Assembly (NCBI GenBank): GCA_038503035.1
Contig: JAVSML010000031.1
Location: 561,044-625,043, forward strand
Length of the DNA stretch: 64,000 bases
From: Crocodylus rhombifer
Taxonomy: Eukaryota; Chordata; Crocodylia; Crocodylidae
Direction of reading: 5' to 3'
In this document: piece after piece, positions 10,201 through 21,915 of the stretch
Layout of the letters: every line of letters starts with the position of its first letter
Position numbering within the stretch: position 1 is the stretch's first letter
Notes under the pieces: model-generated
The model's database searches: none
What the model was told of the DNA's origin: nothing
The model's input: the letters and a program-made list of their open reading frames with translations, nothing else
Program-made: the position numbers and the translations under genes

Positions 10201-13200
10201 TAGCAGTGTCTCATAGTGGACACACAACATATGGCAACAGAAGAGGGTTTTTTTGAACCCAGAGTGAACTTTTTTTGGCATATCTGCATCAGTTAAGGGG
10301 TGAGAGGCTGGGCTGTGTTTGCTGAGAAAACTTTGTAGTGTGGACCGGAAGCCAGGGTTGTTCACTAAGTGTGGCTGCAGCGGGTTATGTTTGGGACCAA
10401 TTTCAGCCCCCTGCCTTTTCACTAGGGTATAGTCGGTAGGTCTGAGTCTTCATTACCTTGCATGTTGTGTCATTCTTGCACGAGTGCAGTGTGATTGCCA
10501 AGTGGATGTAAAACGCTGCTCTCCTGATTTGATCACACTTCACCGTTGCTTTGCAGTGGTCTAAATGACTGTAAAAAGCACATGGACAACAAAGAGTTGG
10601 GCCCCATGCATTTTATTTCATGAGTAGGCTTCGTTTCAAGGAGGAGAGAGATTATTGATCTTTTGTCAGGTAATTTTCCTCTGTCAAGTATTCATATTGG
10701 ACTCTTGACAGCCACTCTTACAGTGAACCATTTTCCCCTCCCAACAGAACAAATTTACTATCAGCAGCAGTAGTTCCTGATAATTGGACTTACGTTTTTT
10801 ATATTTCAGTGGATTGGAAGAATTGGGTACTTCCATTGTGTCTCACTGTAAACAGAGTCACTGTATCTGAGTCCATTATATGTTTGGTCTATTGCTTTGT
10901 GCCGAGAAAATAGATAGTACTGTCTTTACTCGAAACAGTTTTAAATTGACAGGCTCTGAATTTCTGTTTTATTTTTAAACCAAGCTTCCCCTGACTCGTT
11001 CTTTCATTGGCTTGTTATATATTTGTACCAACTTCTTAATGGAGAAATATCTTTTGTCGGCTTATTGCTCTGGATCTCTGCCAGTGCATTTTAATTGTCT
11101 GCCACTCTCTTTGGCAATGTGCACCCCCTTAGCCGTGAACTAAACCCTTTAGTTGTATACCAGGAATGGTGATTTGCGCAACAGCTGTAATAGCAATACC
11201 TTTTGGGTGCTACATACTGCAAAATTTACTGTCACTTGCATTCCAAAACGGGGTCCTCATTCACATGGCTGCTCTTGCGGATGCTTTATTGGCCAATAAA
11301 GCGCCCTGTGTTTTTGTAATCTAACTGCTAGGTTGCTTTATGATCTGATGTCAGCCTAAGGATGGTGCGGGAGAGCTGCCTAGAAAACGCGCTGGGGATT
11401 ATACGTTATTGTTATCATATGGACCAAAGGGTCTTTAAATTGATGACTGGGGCTGTGCATGGGTGAAACCTCACCTACAATATCTGCTTTTAGATTGCCA
11501 GCTTTTTTTGAAACAATCATTTAAAAAAGAAAAAAAAAAAGATGGGGAGAGAGCTTTCTGCCTGCTGAATGTAAGTGTTGTAGAAAGGGAAAGGCAAGTC
11601 AGAATGAAACATAAGCTGGATGGAAAGGACAGTGAAGGAGATAGGAAGAAAACTATTCAGAGATCAAGAACTTGATATTTTGAGTATATTGGAGTCTTGC
11701 ACAGTATAGCAATATTAATTTTGTCTGTTCTTCACAATTTGCTCCTATAAGCTCAGGAAGCTGCAGAGATGTAGACTTTAAAGGGGCTTACGGAGTAAAT
11801 GGCGCAAAGTAATATGTATCTACTAGGCAGCTGGGATCCATTTCTCTTCTCAGGGTAAAGTTGTACGTTATAATTAAAGCATACTAAATCTGTGTAATGA
11901 TAAGCAGCATTACACTCAGAACATGTGGTGAGCAGTTGCATGTTAAAGGTTAATACCGTTTCTTGTCTGCACAGCTATAACTTGCCGGAGGGCTGGCGAG
12001 CAGTGCTGTGGGCCAAGACACTCGTGTGAGCTTTCTCCCTGCTCTGGGGGGTGGTGCTGGGGGAGGCGGCTTGGAGTGGTGCATCCTGGAATGCTGGAGG
12101 ACTTAAAACTGCAGCTTGTATCTCTCTGAAGTTACCCTAATACGAGCTAGGTAGCACAGCTAACCCTTGTCTAATGTTGTGCAACTTTGAGGTGCTCCGA
12201 GGGCACTTAGCATGAGTTAATGAGTTTTAACATGCAGGCGTTTGTATATTAAGTGCCATTAATATGATCTAAGTGTGATGTGTAACTCCACCCTCAGTGT
12301 AGCTCCCTTTAAGTTATGCCTGCATGCCTTAAAAAATAAAATCTTTTTTTACAGCAATTTATTATTAATATTAATCTTCTCATCCATGTTAATTTTAACT
12401 TTTTCATTACTCCATCTCCCTAAACCAGGCAGAACAACTATCTTCATGATATCTGATACCTGAGTGTATAAAAAGTGCTAGTAGAAATTAGCATATTTTT
12501 CTAGTTTGACCTTTTTTTCCTGGGTGGCCTCCCCCACCCCCATCTTAAAATTGCTCTTACCTCAAATCAAATAAATTTCATATATCCAGAGTTATTTTCT
12601 CAGATCAGTTTTACTCGAACATTACGGCATAGGAGTTGGAGTGCCCTGTGCAGAGAGAGTGAGCCAGACCCTGCAAACCTTGCTTAAAACTTTTTGCACT
12701 TACAAGAAACCAGAGGAACTACAGCACTGGAAAATGAAGTATGCATTGCTACGAGTGAGGTTGCCATGACTGAGCACGTCATTATTTTTTTTTTCACACA
12801 ATACTTTCCTTTTTATTGAATTTTGTAGCCTCATGGTGCTCAAAAATTCAGGTTTGGGGTGGAACGTCCATTAACAGCAATGTGAAGATTTTAGAAGGCT
12901 CTCGCCTACCAGTTGAAATCAGTGTTTGCCAAATTGCAGGCCCCTCATCCGAGGGGGCATATGAGAGGTTCCTGGGGGGCAGGAGGCTGGGATGGTGGCA
13001 GGAATCAGCAGCAACAATCAGCTGCAGTTGTCAGCAAGGGGGATTGACCTTGAGGGCAGTAGGAGCTGGGGTGTAAACCCCAAATATTTAGGAAATACTG
13101 GCCTGAGTATTGAATAGGCTTCTGTTTTGCAAGGCTGGAATCTCACTGGAGCGCAACACCAGGCTTGTATATATGCATTTAGTTATTCATTTTGAATTGG

Positions 13201-14870
13201 TGTTCTTCTGCATAGCCCATTAAGCTGGCAGGAACCAATTCACCATATACTCAGCCTTTACCCAGGGTGGATCATAACTTAGGGTTTGTTTCCCTGGGAC
13301 CAAAGTAACGTCATATATATTGGCTTTGGCAAATGCAATCATTCTTGTATTATATCACGCATTTTTCATTGTTGTTAAAAGGTGCCTTTATGCTGTGTGA
13401 TGTAGCAGCCCTGGAGGTTGGTTGTCCCTTGACTCTTGAAGATGTGTTTTGGGGAGATGGCACATCATTCTATTTTCTGCCTGGCTTCCATGCCCTATAC
13501 ATATTATATCTTAGATTGCAAAAGAACTGAATGTCCTGTGTGTCTATATTAATGCTTCCTGCTGGCCAGAAGCTTACTTTTCAGGCAACAGTAGGCGTTA
13601 GTCTAAATCAGGCTGCCCATTAACCAGGTGATTCACTTGTGCAGCCAGTGTTTATGTCTTTTCTTCTTACAGTCAAGGCGCAAGTGGGAAAAGCATTTGG
13701 GCATACACTTAAGAACTGCCCAGAAGAGAGATCTCTAACCAGAAAGACAGAAAATAGGAATAACAAAATTCAGATCGAATCTGAAGTTGCCTTTCTTTGT
13801 TTTACATCGCATTTCATTATCTACATTCTCAATCCATTTTTTTTAGTGCCAGTTGGCTTATCTGGGGACAAAAGGAGGTTCATTTCTGAAATGAAACTAA
13901 CTGTTTTGTGTAATTTTTTTTATTTAAAAAAACCCTGACATTTATTAATTTATTTTTAAAATAAAGCTGAAAGTTTCACTGGCACATAATCACATGGAAC
14001 TAGAAAATCCCATGATATTGGAGACAAAAAGTGTTTTCTTTTTATGTTTGTGTTTACTAAAGCCTTTCATACTTGGTGATACAAAGCAGCCGCCTTTCAT
14101 ATTAATGATAGATTCAGAGTGATTTCTCGAGAGGACCTGGGTCGGTCAGTCATTCATCCACGTCAGTAAAGTGTCCTTCATGTTTACTGTTCACAGTGCC
14201 AAAGCAAGCAGTAAACCTGTCTTAACTTCTACAAGCAGGAGAGCAAGAGCTGCAAAATCAAGAAGTTAAAGTCATCTTGGGTGTAATCCCACTGCGTTCC
14301 ACTTATTCCCCTCTTTTTTTTTCAGTCTGCAAATGTGTACATGCCCGTTGTGTGTGTGCATGCATGCACAAATGCACACGCCAGAATATTACTAATGCAT
14401 GTATTCATGGTTGGACATATATGTTATTAATATTAAATATTAATATTAGAACATATTCACAATATGGCAATCCCTTGCAATTGAGCATGGTTGTCTTCCA
14501 TGATTGTGCCCAAAGCTGGATGACGAGGCCTATCCAGGACTGACAGACTCTACAGCAGCTTGGGCATGCATTTCTGAATGGGGCGGGTGGTGCTGGATCC
14601 GTGATTTGGTCTGTGATGCGTTGTTTCTGCTGCTCCCGCTTTTCCATCGTCTGTTGTTGTCGAAGTAGGTTTCAAAGTAGTGAGGTTTCAAAACAATGAG
14701 ATCCCTCCCAGCTCAGCCAAACCACACACAAAATGTAATATGTATGTTAAATAATAGACGATAATCTAAATAAATTATTGAAGTGAGAAGTTCAGTGGAT
14801 GGCGACGACTGATTTCCTGCAGGATTATGGAAACTGGATAATTACCATGAAACTTGGTGCAACAAAATAT
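10201..14870. other. Intronic sequence without recognised exon or repeat
   Basis: Long unique-looking stretch. Small features seen are a perfect 20-base palindrome at 11283-11302, an A-run at 11522-11540, and AT-rich tracts near 12790, 13915-13965 and 14425-14450. A TG/CATG-type low-complexity patch lies at 14335-14385. Short frames show no domain. Confidence 0.4.
11283..11302. repeat. Perfect 20-bp palindrome
   Basis: GCTTTATTGGCCAATAAAGC equals its own reverse complement. It holds AATAAA and CCAAT-type words on both strands. Confidence 0.9.
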
Positions 14871-15865
14871 GTAACACCCTAACCTGCCACAGGTAAAATA
14901 GGGGGACCAAGGCAGCTTCTGTAAAAGGTTATTAATATATGCTCAAAAGATATAGTAAAGGGCCGCCCCCCTCCCCACTCCCTGTTACAGAGGAAGCCAA
15001 AATCCCCACAATACATACCAATTTGACTATGGGATAAAATTTCTTCCTGATCCAAAATACGGTAATCAGGCTGACCCTGAGTGGAGGGGCAAGACCCCCT
15101 AGCCAGGAACCTCTGGGCTTAAGTCCCAGCAGGAGCACAGCCCAAATCCCCAGGCTTGGCTGTAGCCAACACCCAACACCTTTGATGAAGACTTAAAAAA
15201 TAAAACCAAAAAAACCTGACACATGTAGCAGTGATTGGGGGAGGAGGAGGAAATTTTCTCCCAGCCCCATGCAGGAGCCAGCAGAACCCAGAAGCATGGA
15301 AAATACCCAAAGTAGAGCATAGGCATCGCTACGCCTAGATCATCTCTGACTGGTGGCTGTCCAACCTCTTGAACACCTCCAGTGGAGAGTCCACAACTTC
15401 CCTAGACAGTCCATTGTACTGTTTCAGTGCTCCAACAGTGAAGCCTTTTTAATTTTTTTTTTTCCAGAGATCCAATCTAATCCTACTTTTTTGCAACTTC
15501 ACGCCATTGGTACGTGCCCTACTCTTCAACAAGCGAAAAAGTTTTTTCCCCTCTTCCTTGTGGCAGCCTTTCAGGTATTTGAAGACTGCTATTATGTCCT
15601 CTCTTAAGTGTCTTTTCTGCAAGCTGAACATACCTATTTCCTTCAGCCTCTTCTTGTAAGGCTTGCTTTCCAAGCCCTTGGTCACTTTTGTCCTCTTTTT
15701 TAAAACGTGGAGTCCAGAACTGCACACAGTTCTTTAGATGAGCCTAACTAGTGCTGAGTAGACAAGCACTGTCAGCTCCCATGTCTTGCACCTAATGCAT
15801 CTGTTGATGCATCCCAAAACTACTTTGGCCTCTTGTGCGGTTACATCTCAATGCATCCTCATATT
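14871..15865 (-). mobile_element. Minus-strand CR1: RT C-terminus and 3' UTR
   Basis: On the minus strand 15449-15727 reads KGLESKPYKKRLKEIGMFSL, REDIIAVFKYLKG and GVKLQKSRIRLDLWKK, the conserved C-terminal region of CR1 ORF2. The 3' UTR follows (about 14881-15320) and shares AGGGGGTCTTGCCCCTCCAC and the TTTACCTGTGGCAGGTTAGG block with the copies at 2917, 40510 and 59000. Sequence up to about 15865 (CTTTGGCCTCTTGTGCGGTT) still looks like the same LINE. Confidence 0.8.
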
Positions 15866-15925
15866 TGGGGGCTGGACCCGATGATCTTGCAAGGTCCCTC
15901 CCAGCCCCTTACAATCAGAATAAGC
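15866..15925 (+). mobile_element. CR1 3' terminus fragment
   Basis: GGGGGCTGGACCCGATGATC followed by AAGGTCCCTCCCAGCCCCTT is the CR1 3' end in the + orientation, abutting the minus-strand CR1. Confidence 0.6.
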
Positions 15926-17324
15926 CAGGAAGCATCTTCCTGCCCAGGGGAGACGATGTGAAATACCTCAGGAGTCTGAAACTGGTGATTTGATTTCAGT
16001 AGAGGGCTTAGAAGGTGTTAGGGCTAAGCTGACTTTGCCCATGCTATAGCTTATGGGATATAAGTATGAAATGCAGGAATGCCTAGGAGGGAGGCCCTAC
16101 GTCTTGCAGGTCTTGGAGAGAGGACCCTACCTTGAGCAGGAGTAGGCCTTAGGGTTGAGTACATAAATGGCCAAAATGGGGACTTTGGCTGTATTAGTAT
16201 TATTATTATTTTTAATAAAAGCAGAAAGTGCTAAATAAGTGACTGGAGATGGGAACTGTCAATGTTTAAGGGTGTTTTTAGGAAGCATGTGTAAGTATAA
16301 ACTACAAGTACTATTATAGTTAGTAAGTTTGAAGTGGAAGAAGTTGAAATGATCACATGGAAAGTGGAAACGCCAAAATAGACGGGGTGCAGAAAGCTGC
16401 ACCATTGCAAAGGGCCTTCTCCCAAATGCAGACATTTGTAAAATGAAGTAAGTATTGGCATCGCACCCAATACACGATGCTTCCTGGGAAGTGCCCTTGG
16501 GGAAGAAAGCTCCACTATCTCACCTGCTTTCCTATCTATGCTCCTGCTCCACCAGTGCTGGCTAGGGTTGTATGAGTAAGGCAGGGTGGTCATTTCCTCT
16601 CCCTTGCTAGCTAGCCACGTCGGTCTGAAGTCGGGCAGAACATAGGGTCTGATGGTCCCTAAGATGCCATTCTGCCCTACCTTCTAGGTCACGTACATGC
16701 TGTTCGCTTAGGCACGTCCGTGACTGACATCTAAACAAGATGCCGATCACTTTCTGAAGGTCAACAGGGAGCCATTAACACTTTCTTACCAGGGCTGCAC
16801 ATACCAGACCCCCCTTTCAATGCTTTCCTGCGACAGAATTGTGGCCTGCACCCCTGCAAAGAGTTAAGCTGAGGCACAGGGACAAAGGGGGAACAAAGCA
16901 CCATATTTTCTCATAAACAGCATGCCCCCAAATAAGATCAGTGCCCTGTTTTGGAAAGGAAGAATGAAGAAAAAAAATCTTTCTTTGAAAGTACTGGCAA
17001 GCAGTTAGTAATGGAGTTGCAGCAGCCAGGGAGCACAATGTGCTTCTTGTGCTGATCCCTGTGGAGCTCCTGCAGCAGGTACTTTCTCTTTCCCCCAGCA
17101 CAGGCTGCAGAAAGGGCCATTAATGTATAATATTACTGCCCATTACTGTAATGAATGCATAATGTTTCCTCTGCATTTCTTTACCCTCTTATAACTGCAT
17201 CCAGCTAAGGCCTGCAAGAGTTTCTGCTGGGGGTGATAGGTCTGCGTGCCCCGCAAACTGCAGGGTTTAAGCTACAGTCTAGTCATTAATGGGGAAATGC
17301 AAAGGTCACAAGGCAGAAACAGGC
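15926..17324. other. Intronic sequence; small repeat traces
   Basis: Near 16640-16695 the string GGTCCCTAAGATGCCATTCT resembles the right arm of the palindromic repeat family (GTCTCTAAGGTGCCA). Nothing else was recognised. Confidence 0.4.
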
Positions 17325-17915
17325 TAAGAAATCCAAATCCTTATGGTTTGATGAAATTCACTCTAAAGTGCTAAGGGGATTAGTGGAGAACCACTAGCAA
17401 TTATTTTAAAGAGCTCATGGAGGGCAGGTGAAGTCCTCAAAGATTAGAAATGGATGAGCATAGACAATGGTTTTAAGAAGGAGAACAAAGTGGGACTCAG
17501 GAAATTACAGAGCAGAAGTTTAACTTCAGTGCAAAGTAAATTGTAGGAACAGTTAATGAAGTAGTCAATTTGTGAGCACCTGGAGAAAACAAGGTGATAA
17601 ATAGCCAGCAACAAGGGTTCATCAAAACCAAATTATGGCAAATTAATTTAATTTCATTCTTTGGTAGGCTAACAAGTTTAATAGATAAAGGGAAATTGGT
17701 GGATGTGATACAGCCCAGCTCTCGCAAGGCCATTGCTATTACTCCAGTTGACTATCTTATTGGGAAATGAGGTAAAACTCCTTTAAGGTTGAAGCACTTT
17801 TTGCAAAAAGAAGGTAAGGGGGGAGAGAAAGTAACTTCAGGAGTAACTTAATAAAAGGGATGCCGTTGTTGCACAGATTCCCACAGGCTCCAGTCCTGGA
17901 TTGTTTCTGAACTAG
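17325..17915 (+). pseudogene. Old CR1 RT fragment
   Basis: Broken + strand frames read FDEIHSKVLRGLVEN (near 17350), then WDSGNYR-like text (near 17490) where CR1 has DPGNYRPVSL, then QQGFIKTKLWQINLI (near 17610) and KGKLVDVIQPS (near 17690), where the family has LVDVIYLDFSKAFD. It ends near TGSSPG (17885-17905), the place of PQGSVLGP. It is more decayed than the copies at 4152 and 7899. Confidence 0.6.
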
Positions 17916-17924
17916 CAGGGAGCC

Positions 17925-18140
17925 TGGTTTTTTTTTTTCCCCTGTTTAAAAATGGAAAATTCTCTGATTAAAAAAAGAAAATCACAAATTCTCTAATTAA
18001 AAAAAAAACAAAATCTGTGATTAAAATGAAACACCACTATATAAATATACACATACACACACACGCACACACAGAGCCACGTATGTGTGTGTGTATATAT
18101 ATGTGTGTGTGGGTATGCATATATATGTATACGTATCAGT
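17925..18140. repeat. A/T-rich and CA/TG/TA simple repeats
   Basis: CTCTGATTAAAAAA-type units repeat loosely three times (about 17955-18030). They are followed by CA dinucleotides (18048-18075), then TG and TA dinucleotides (18084-18140), so the CA and TG tracts can pair as a hairpin. Confidence 0.75.
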
Positions 18141-18554
18141 TGAACACAACATTTTACTGATATATTTACAAATTTGAAGCAATTTGGATGCCTATCAGTG
18201 CCTACGTTACTATAATAAAATAAACTGTAAATACCTATAAATGTTGAGGTTTGATTTTGGGTTTTTTATCATGGACAATCAGAGCTGCCCCCGCCCCCTT
18301 CACTCACTAGGACACAGCCAGCTGCAGCCGCCCCTCGCCTCTGCTGTGTGGCACTGAGCAGCCCTGCCATGCCGATGCCCTGCCAGTGCCCTTGCCCCTC
18401 ACTCCCCACCCACAGCCCTGCGGGGGAGTGTGGAGTCCAGTCTTCCTCCTGTAAGCAGCACGTCATCCATTCTCTCTGTGCTTTTTTTCAACATGCAATT
18501 CAAAGTGGAGATCCTGACACGTGGATGTTAAAGTTGCTTCTTGCAAAGGTCTAG

Positions 18555-18856
18555 GGGAGGGGTGACAAACTCATTGGCCCCATAGACTGGATGAGTGGTG
18601 TGGGGGCTAGTTTGCAGGCCAGACCAGGCCCACAGACCGGCCCTGCGTTCCAGTCCTGCTCCAGCCGACCCGCATGCCCTCAGAGCCACTGTGCAGGGCT
18701 GTGCCACGTAGCCCCGGAGCTCTGCACGGCCGCTGTGGGCATTGGCTGGGGTCATCCAGTGCACCCGACATGCTGCCTGTGGCTCACTCCAAGACCCAGG
18801 GGCAGCACTGGTGCCCAGAAGATATGGCTCTGTGGACCTTGGACACCCTTGATATA
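18555..18856. mobile_element. Possible hAT-like non-autonomous element
   Basis: The left end AGGGGTGACAAACTC and the complement of the right end (AAGGGTGTCCAAGG) are imperfect inverted copies, and the GC-rich interior has no coding potential. I could not confirm a target-site duplication. Confidence 0.4.
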
Positions 18857-20435
18857 GGGTATTATCCATGTTGACCTGATTGAAATGTGGGGCTTGTGTC
18901 AATATTAGATAATATGCACTGTACATAGAACCAGATGCAGCATATTCCAATCCAGAAGCATTGGATGGTGCATCCATGCTTCACTAAATTACTACCAGCC
19001 TTTTATCCCACGGTTAGCTGCATTTCAGTGATAGGTAAAGTGATCCTTGGTTTTGTTTAAAAGCCCCCAAAACCCCTCGAGAAATCCCTTGCGGTACAGT
19101 ACACTTGGGGATGAAAGGCACTTAGATGTTTGTGGCATCATTGGTCTGACATAGTTGCACGGCTGATACTTGAAACTCATGCCTGGTTCTCACCCGCTCT
19201 GCTTAGTTGAGTAATTTATGTGCGTGCTGAGAGGATGTAAATGTTGCCCTATCAGAACTGGAGCATTTTTCCATCCACTCAGCACTTGTTTTGCCCAGCT
19301 GTATGTGACTGCACGCGGTGCAGAATCAGTTCCTAAAGAACATAGCAAGGTTACGAATATCCGTTTGGAAGCATGGCAGACAGATTTAGCCCTTCTTCTT
19401 TTAATGCTACAATAAAAAACAAAACAAAAAAACACACAGCAAAAAACACCAAGATTTGGTTATACAATCTCTTCTTCTAGCTTATCTCTCTGCTGTGTTT
19501 TACTTCTGCAATAAATTCTCACAGCAGAAAGATGCATGGTGCTTTCATCTCTCCCTGTGAGCACAAGCAGAGGCAGTACAGCCTAGAAAACAAGCCATAG
19601 TGTAACAGGGCAGCCTGGCCATTTGAGAGAAGCAGACAGCCCTGGGGTAGGAGCCCAGCTGTGGTTGATTAATGGGCAGCTGAAAGCCCAAGGGGAGATA
19701 GAGCAAACAGCTTGAGCTGTGAAGGGGAAGTTTGCTGGCTGGAAGCAGACCAAAAAACCCAGAGGAGCTTGATCTAGGAAGGGTCAAACCTAAAAGGCCC
19801 TTTTCTGCTGCCTGAGGAAAGGCTAGAGGTTTGCTTTTTGCATGGATTTGTTTGAAACAAGGCCTATTGCATTATGTTATGAGGACTGGCTGAGGGGTTC
19901 CCTAGGGAGGCACTGAAGCTGACTCATGGACTATTTTTTTGGACTTTCAGAAGGACTCGTAAGGGGGCCGAGCAGGTGCGCCGACCCACTGACACATGAC
20001 ATTGGCATCTTTGCCACATGCATTCATTCAGCAGCTGGAGGGGTTTGTTCCTTGCTCTCCCTCTCAATAGCGATACTGTAGCATGGGTTGCATTTCTGCA
20101 GTTAAGTGTTCAATAGACCAGTTTAATGCATCAGAGCAGTGCCTCGCTCGCAATAAGGTTGCAGGGCTTCATTGGCAGATCTACTCTGGAAGAAGCTGTG
20201 AGCAAGGGTTGCATCCACGCATTTGAGATGCAGTCCGCAAGCTCAGAAGTGCTGGGGGACGTCCTGTAGCTGCTCCTGCAGTTATGAGGCTGGGTTAGCA
20301 GGTGAATCCATATGAATAATGAGATTAAAGCTGAGTATACTCCTGTGTACAGTTAGCAAGCCCGGTCCTATGAAAAGCTTGAGCATCTTGAGCTCCTCTG
20401 ACTTTAGTGGTATGAAAAATCACAGCTGCAGGTAG
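18857..20435. other. Intronic sequence, nothing certain
   Basis: At 19560-19800 there is a purine-rich GC-moderate stretch (CAGGGCAGCCTGGCCATTTG and onward) that may be an old repeat, but I cannot name it. No exon was seen. Confidence 0.35.
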
Positions 20436-20512
20436 GGGAGGGTGGCACCTTAGAGACTGATTTAGAGAGGCATGAGCTTTTGTTGGCAATAGCCTATTTC
20501 CTCCAGTGCTGT
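20430..20512 (+). repeat. Palindromic repeat family, left-arm fragment
   Basis: GGAGGGTGGCACCTTAGAGA and then GCATGAGCTTTTGTTGGCAA match the left arm and core of the family seen at 5589 and 30966. The right arm is missing. Confidence 0.6.
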
Positions 20513-21304
20513 GAATCAGGCCCTAAGACATGGCTGTAATTTTATGGTTTGAATAATGATTTCTTTACACGTGTATGTTGTGCCCCAAGGAAAGTATTTG
20601 GGTACAGATGTGCTTGCACTGAAGATCATGCATCATCTCACACTGTATCCTGTAGTCTTTGCTTCTTTTGCAAAAGCAAATTAAAGCGAATACTAAGCCT
20701 CCCAGTTGTTGTGCACAGGACATAAAGCAGAGCAACATCTGGGGAATGCGTAGTTGGAGGTACAGTGGGCCACCTGACGCAATTGCAGTCAAACCTACTT
20801 GATCACCCAACTCTTAAACACATAAAACTATTCACTCACTGTGCAAATCCAAGGTGCCAAATGGGATATAAAATGTAATGAAGTTTAAGCTGGTACAGTA
20901 AATGTGCGTTTGATATGTGCCTCAAAAGCACTGTATTGCTCTGATGTCAGGATTTGGATGCGAGACAATTCAGACCGAAAGCAAGTTTCCCTACCCATGA
21001 CAACACTTAAACAAAACATCTCCTCCTTTCCCAGCTCAGAACAGACTTTGGCTAGGGTTTATGTAACAATAATTTCTAAGAAGAAACTGGATTCCGGAGT
21101 GTTTGTGTTCATTGAAGATGGTGTGCAAAGACTTTTTGCAAAAGGAGGAATGTTCCCTCTGAAACTGTGTCAAATTTCAATTAGTAAAATTGTAGTTTGT
21201 CTACCTAGACGTTAACAGCTACTTCCTGTCTTTGCTTTGGCAGGACATGGACGTTTCCCTCATTTCCCTGAATTACCTCTGGAAAGTTAGGGTGTTTTTG
21301 TACC
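20513..21304. other. Intronic sequence, nothing recognised
   Basis: A 103-codon + frame (20904-21215) has no recognisable domain or splice context. Confidence 0.4.
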
Positions 21305-21625
21305 ATTGAGTGATGCTGTAGCCTTGCTGGTCTAGGGTAATGGTTTTTAAGTTGTTAGGGTTTTTTTTTTCATTTGCAGACCCCTGAAAAAGGTCAAATG
21401 GAGGCATGACCCTCTTTGAATTGTACATGTAGGTATTCACATGCTTTTGATCGTTCATAGCCATCGTTCACAGACCCCTTACACAGAGTCTGCAGACCCC
21501 CATTGGTCTAGGAGATGTGTGAGAGGCAAGGGATTTTGTGGGTGATATCTTTTATTAGACCAACTGCATGGTTGGGATGGACTTAGACAAGCTTTTGGCA
21601 TTTTGATGTTTTCAGGCCTTGTGCC
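21305..21625 (+). repeat. Ancient interspersed repeat split by a hAT-like element
   Basis: The two halves are 21305-21336 (GATGCTGTAGCCTTGCTGGT) and 21513-21625 (GGTGATATCTTTTATTAGAC then AGACAAGCTTTTGGCA). Together they correspond to a repeat seen again at 62563-62645 (GTAGCCATTTTGGTCTAAGG, TTTTTTATTAGACCAGCTGG). Confidence 0.6.
21337..21504. mobile_element. hAT-like insertion with 8-bp target-site duplication
   Basis: The 168-base insert is flanked by GGTCTAGG at 21329-21336 and again at 21505-21512. Removing it restores the continuity of the surrounding old repeat. Its ends are only weakly inverted (AATGG at both termini), so the family call is less certain than the insertion itself. Confidence 0.6.
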
Positions 21626-21675
21626 TGGTTGCTGTGTGAGTGGGATGATCGTGATACCTTAAGAACAGCTTAGAC

Positions 21676-21805
21676 CAGTGGTTCTCAATCTGTGGTACGT
21701 GTACCAGATGTGGGACTCAGACAACCTGTCAGTTGTACGCGTGAACAGATTTATTATAATTACTTTTTATGACAAAAATTTGCCAGTGGTACTTAAGGTT
21801 GTATC
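21676..21805 (+). mobile_element. hAT (Charlie-like) element fragment
   Basis: It starts with CAGTGGTTCTCAATCTGTGG, a typical hAT terminus, followed by GTACGTGTACCAG and later CCAGTGGTACTTAAGG. The far terminus is not evident. Confidence 0.5.
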
Positions 21806-21915
21806 GTTTTAAATTGGTCTAAGATGGTTTAGATGGGAATGATTCTGCCTTGAGCAGGGGGTTGGACTCGATGCGACTTCCTGAGGTCCTTTCCAGCCCT
21901 GGGTATCTATGATTC
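21806..21915 (+). mobile_element. CR1 3' terminus fragment
   Basis: GATTCTGCCTTGAGCAGGGG, GTTGGACTCGATGCGACTTC and TATCTATGATTCA form the usual CR1 end and tail. Confidence 0.75.

Noticed and set aside
9258..10256. 332-codon + strand frame, the longest in the window
   Set aside because: It lies across the C-rich minisatellite. Equally open frames exist in other phases and on the minus strand. The peptide is Pro/His/Cys-rich with no domain, so it is a composition artefact.
18048..18140. CA/TG repeats considered as a CRISPR-like or phased array
   Set aside because: Simple dinucleotide microsatellites; no repeat-spacer structure.
18528..18977. 149-codon minus-strand frame
   Set aside because: It overlaps the GC-rich interior of a putative DNA element; no domain.
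20904..21215. 103-codon + strand frame as a possible upstream TSNARE1 exon
   Set aside because: It has no similarity to the expected Qa-SNARE N-terminal helices and no phase-compatible donor at its end.
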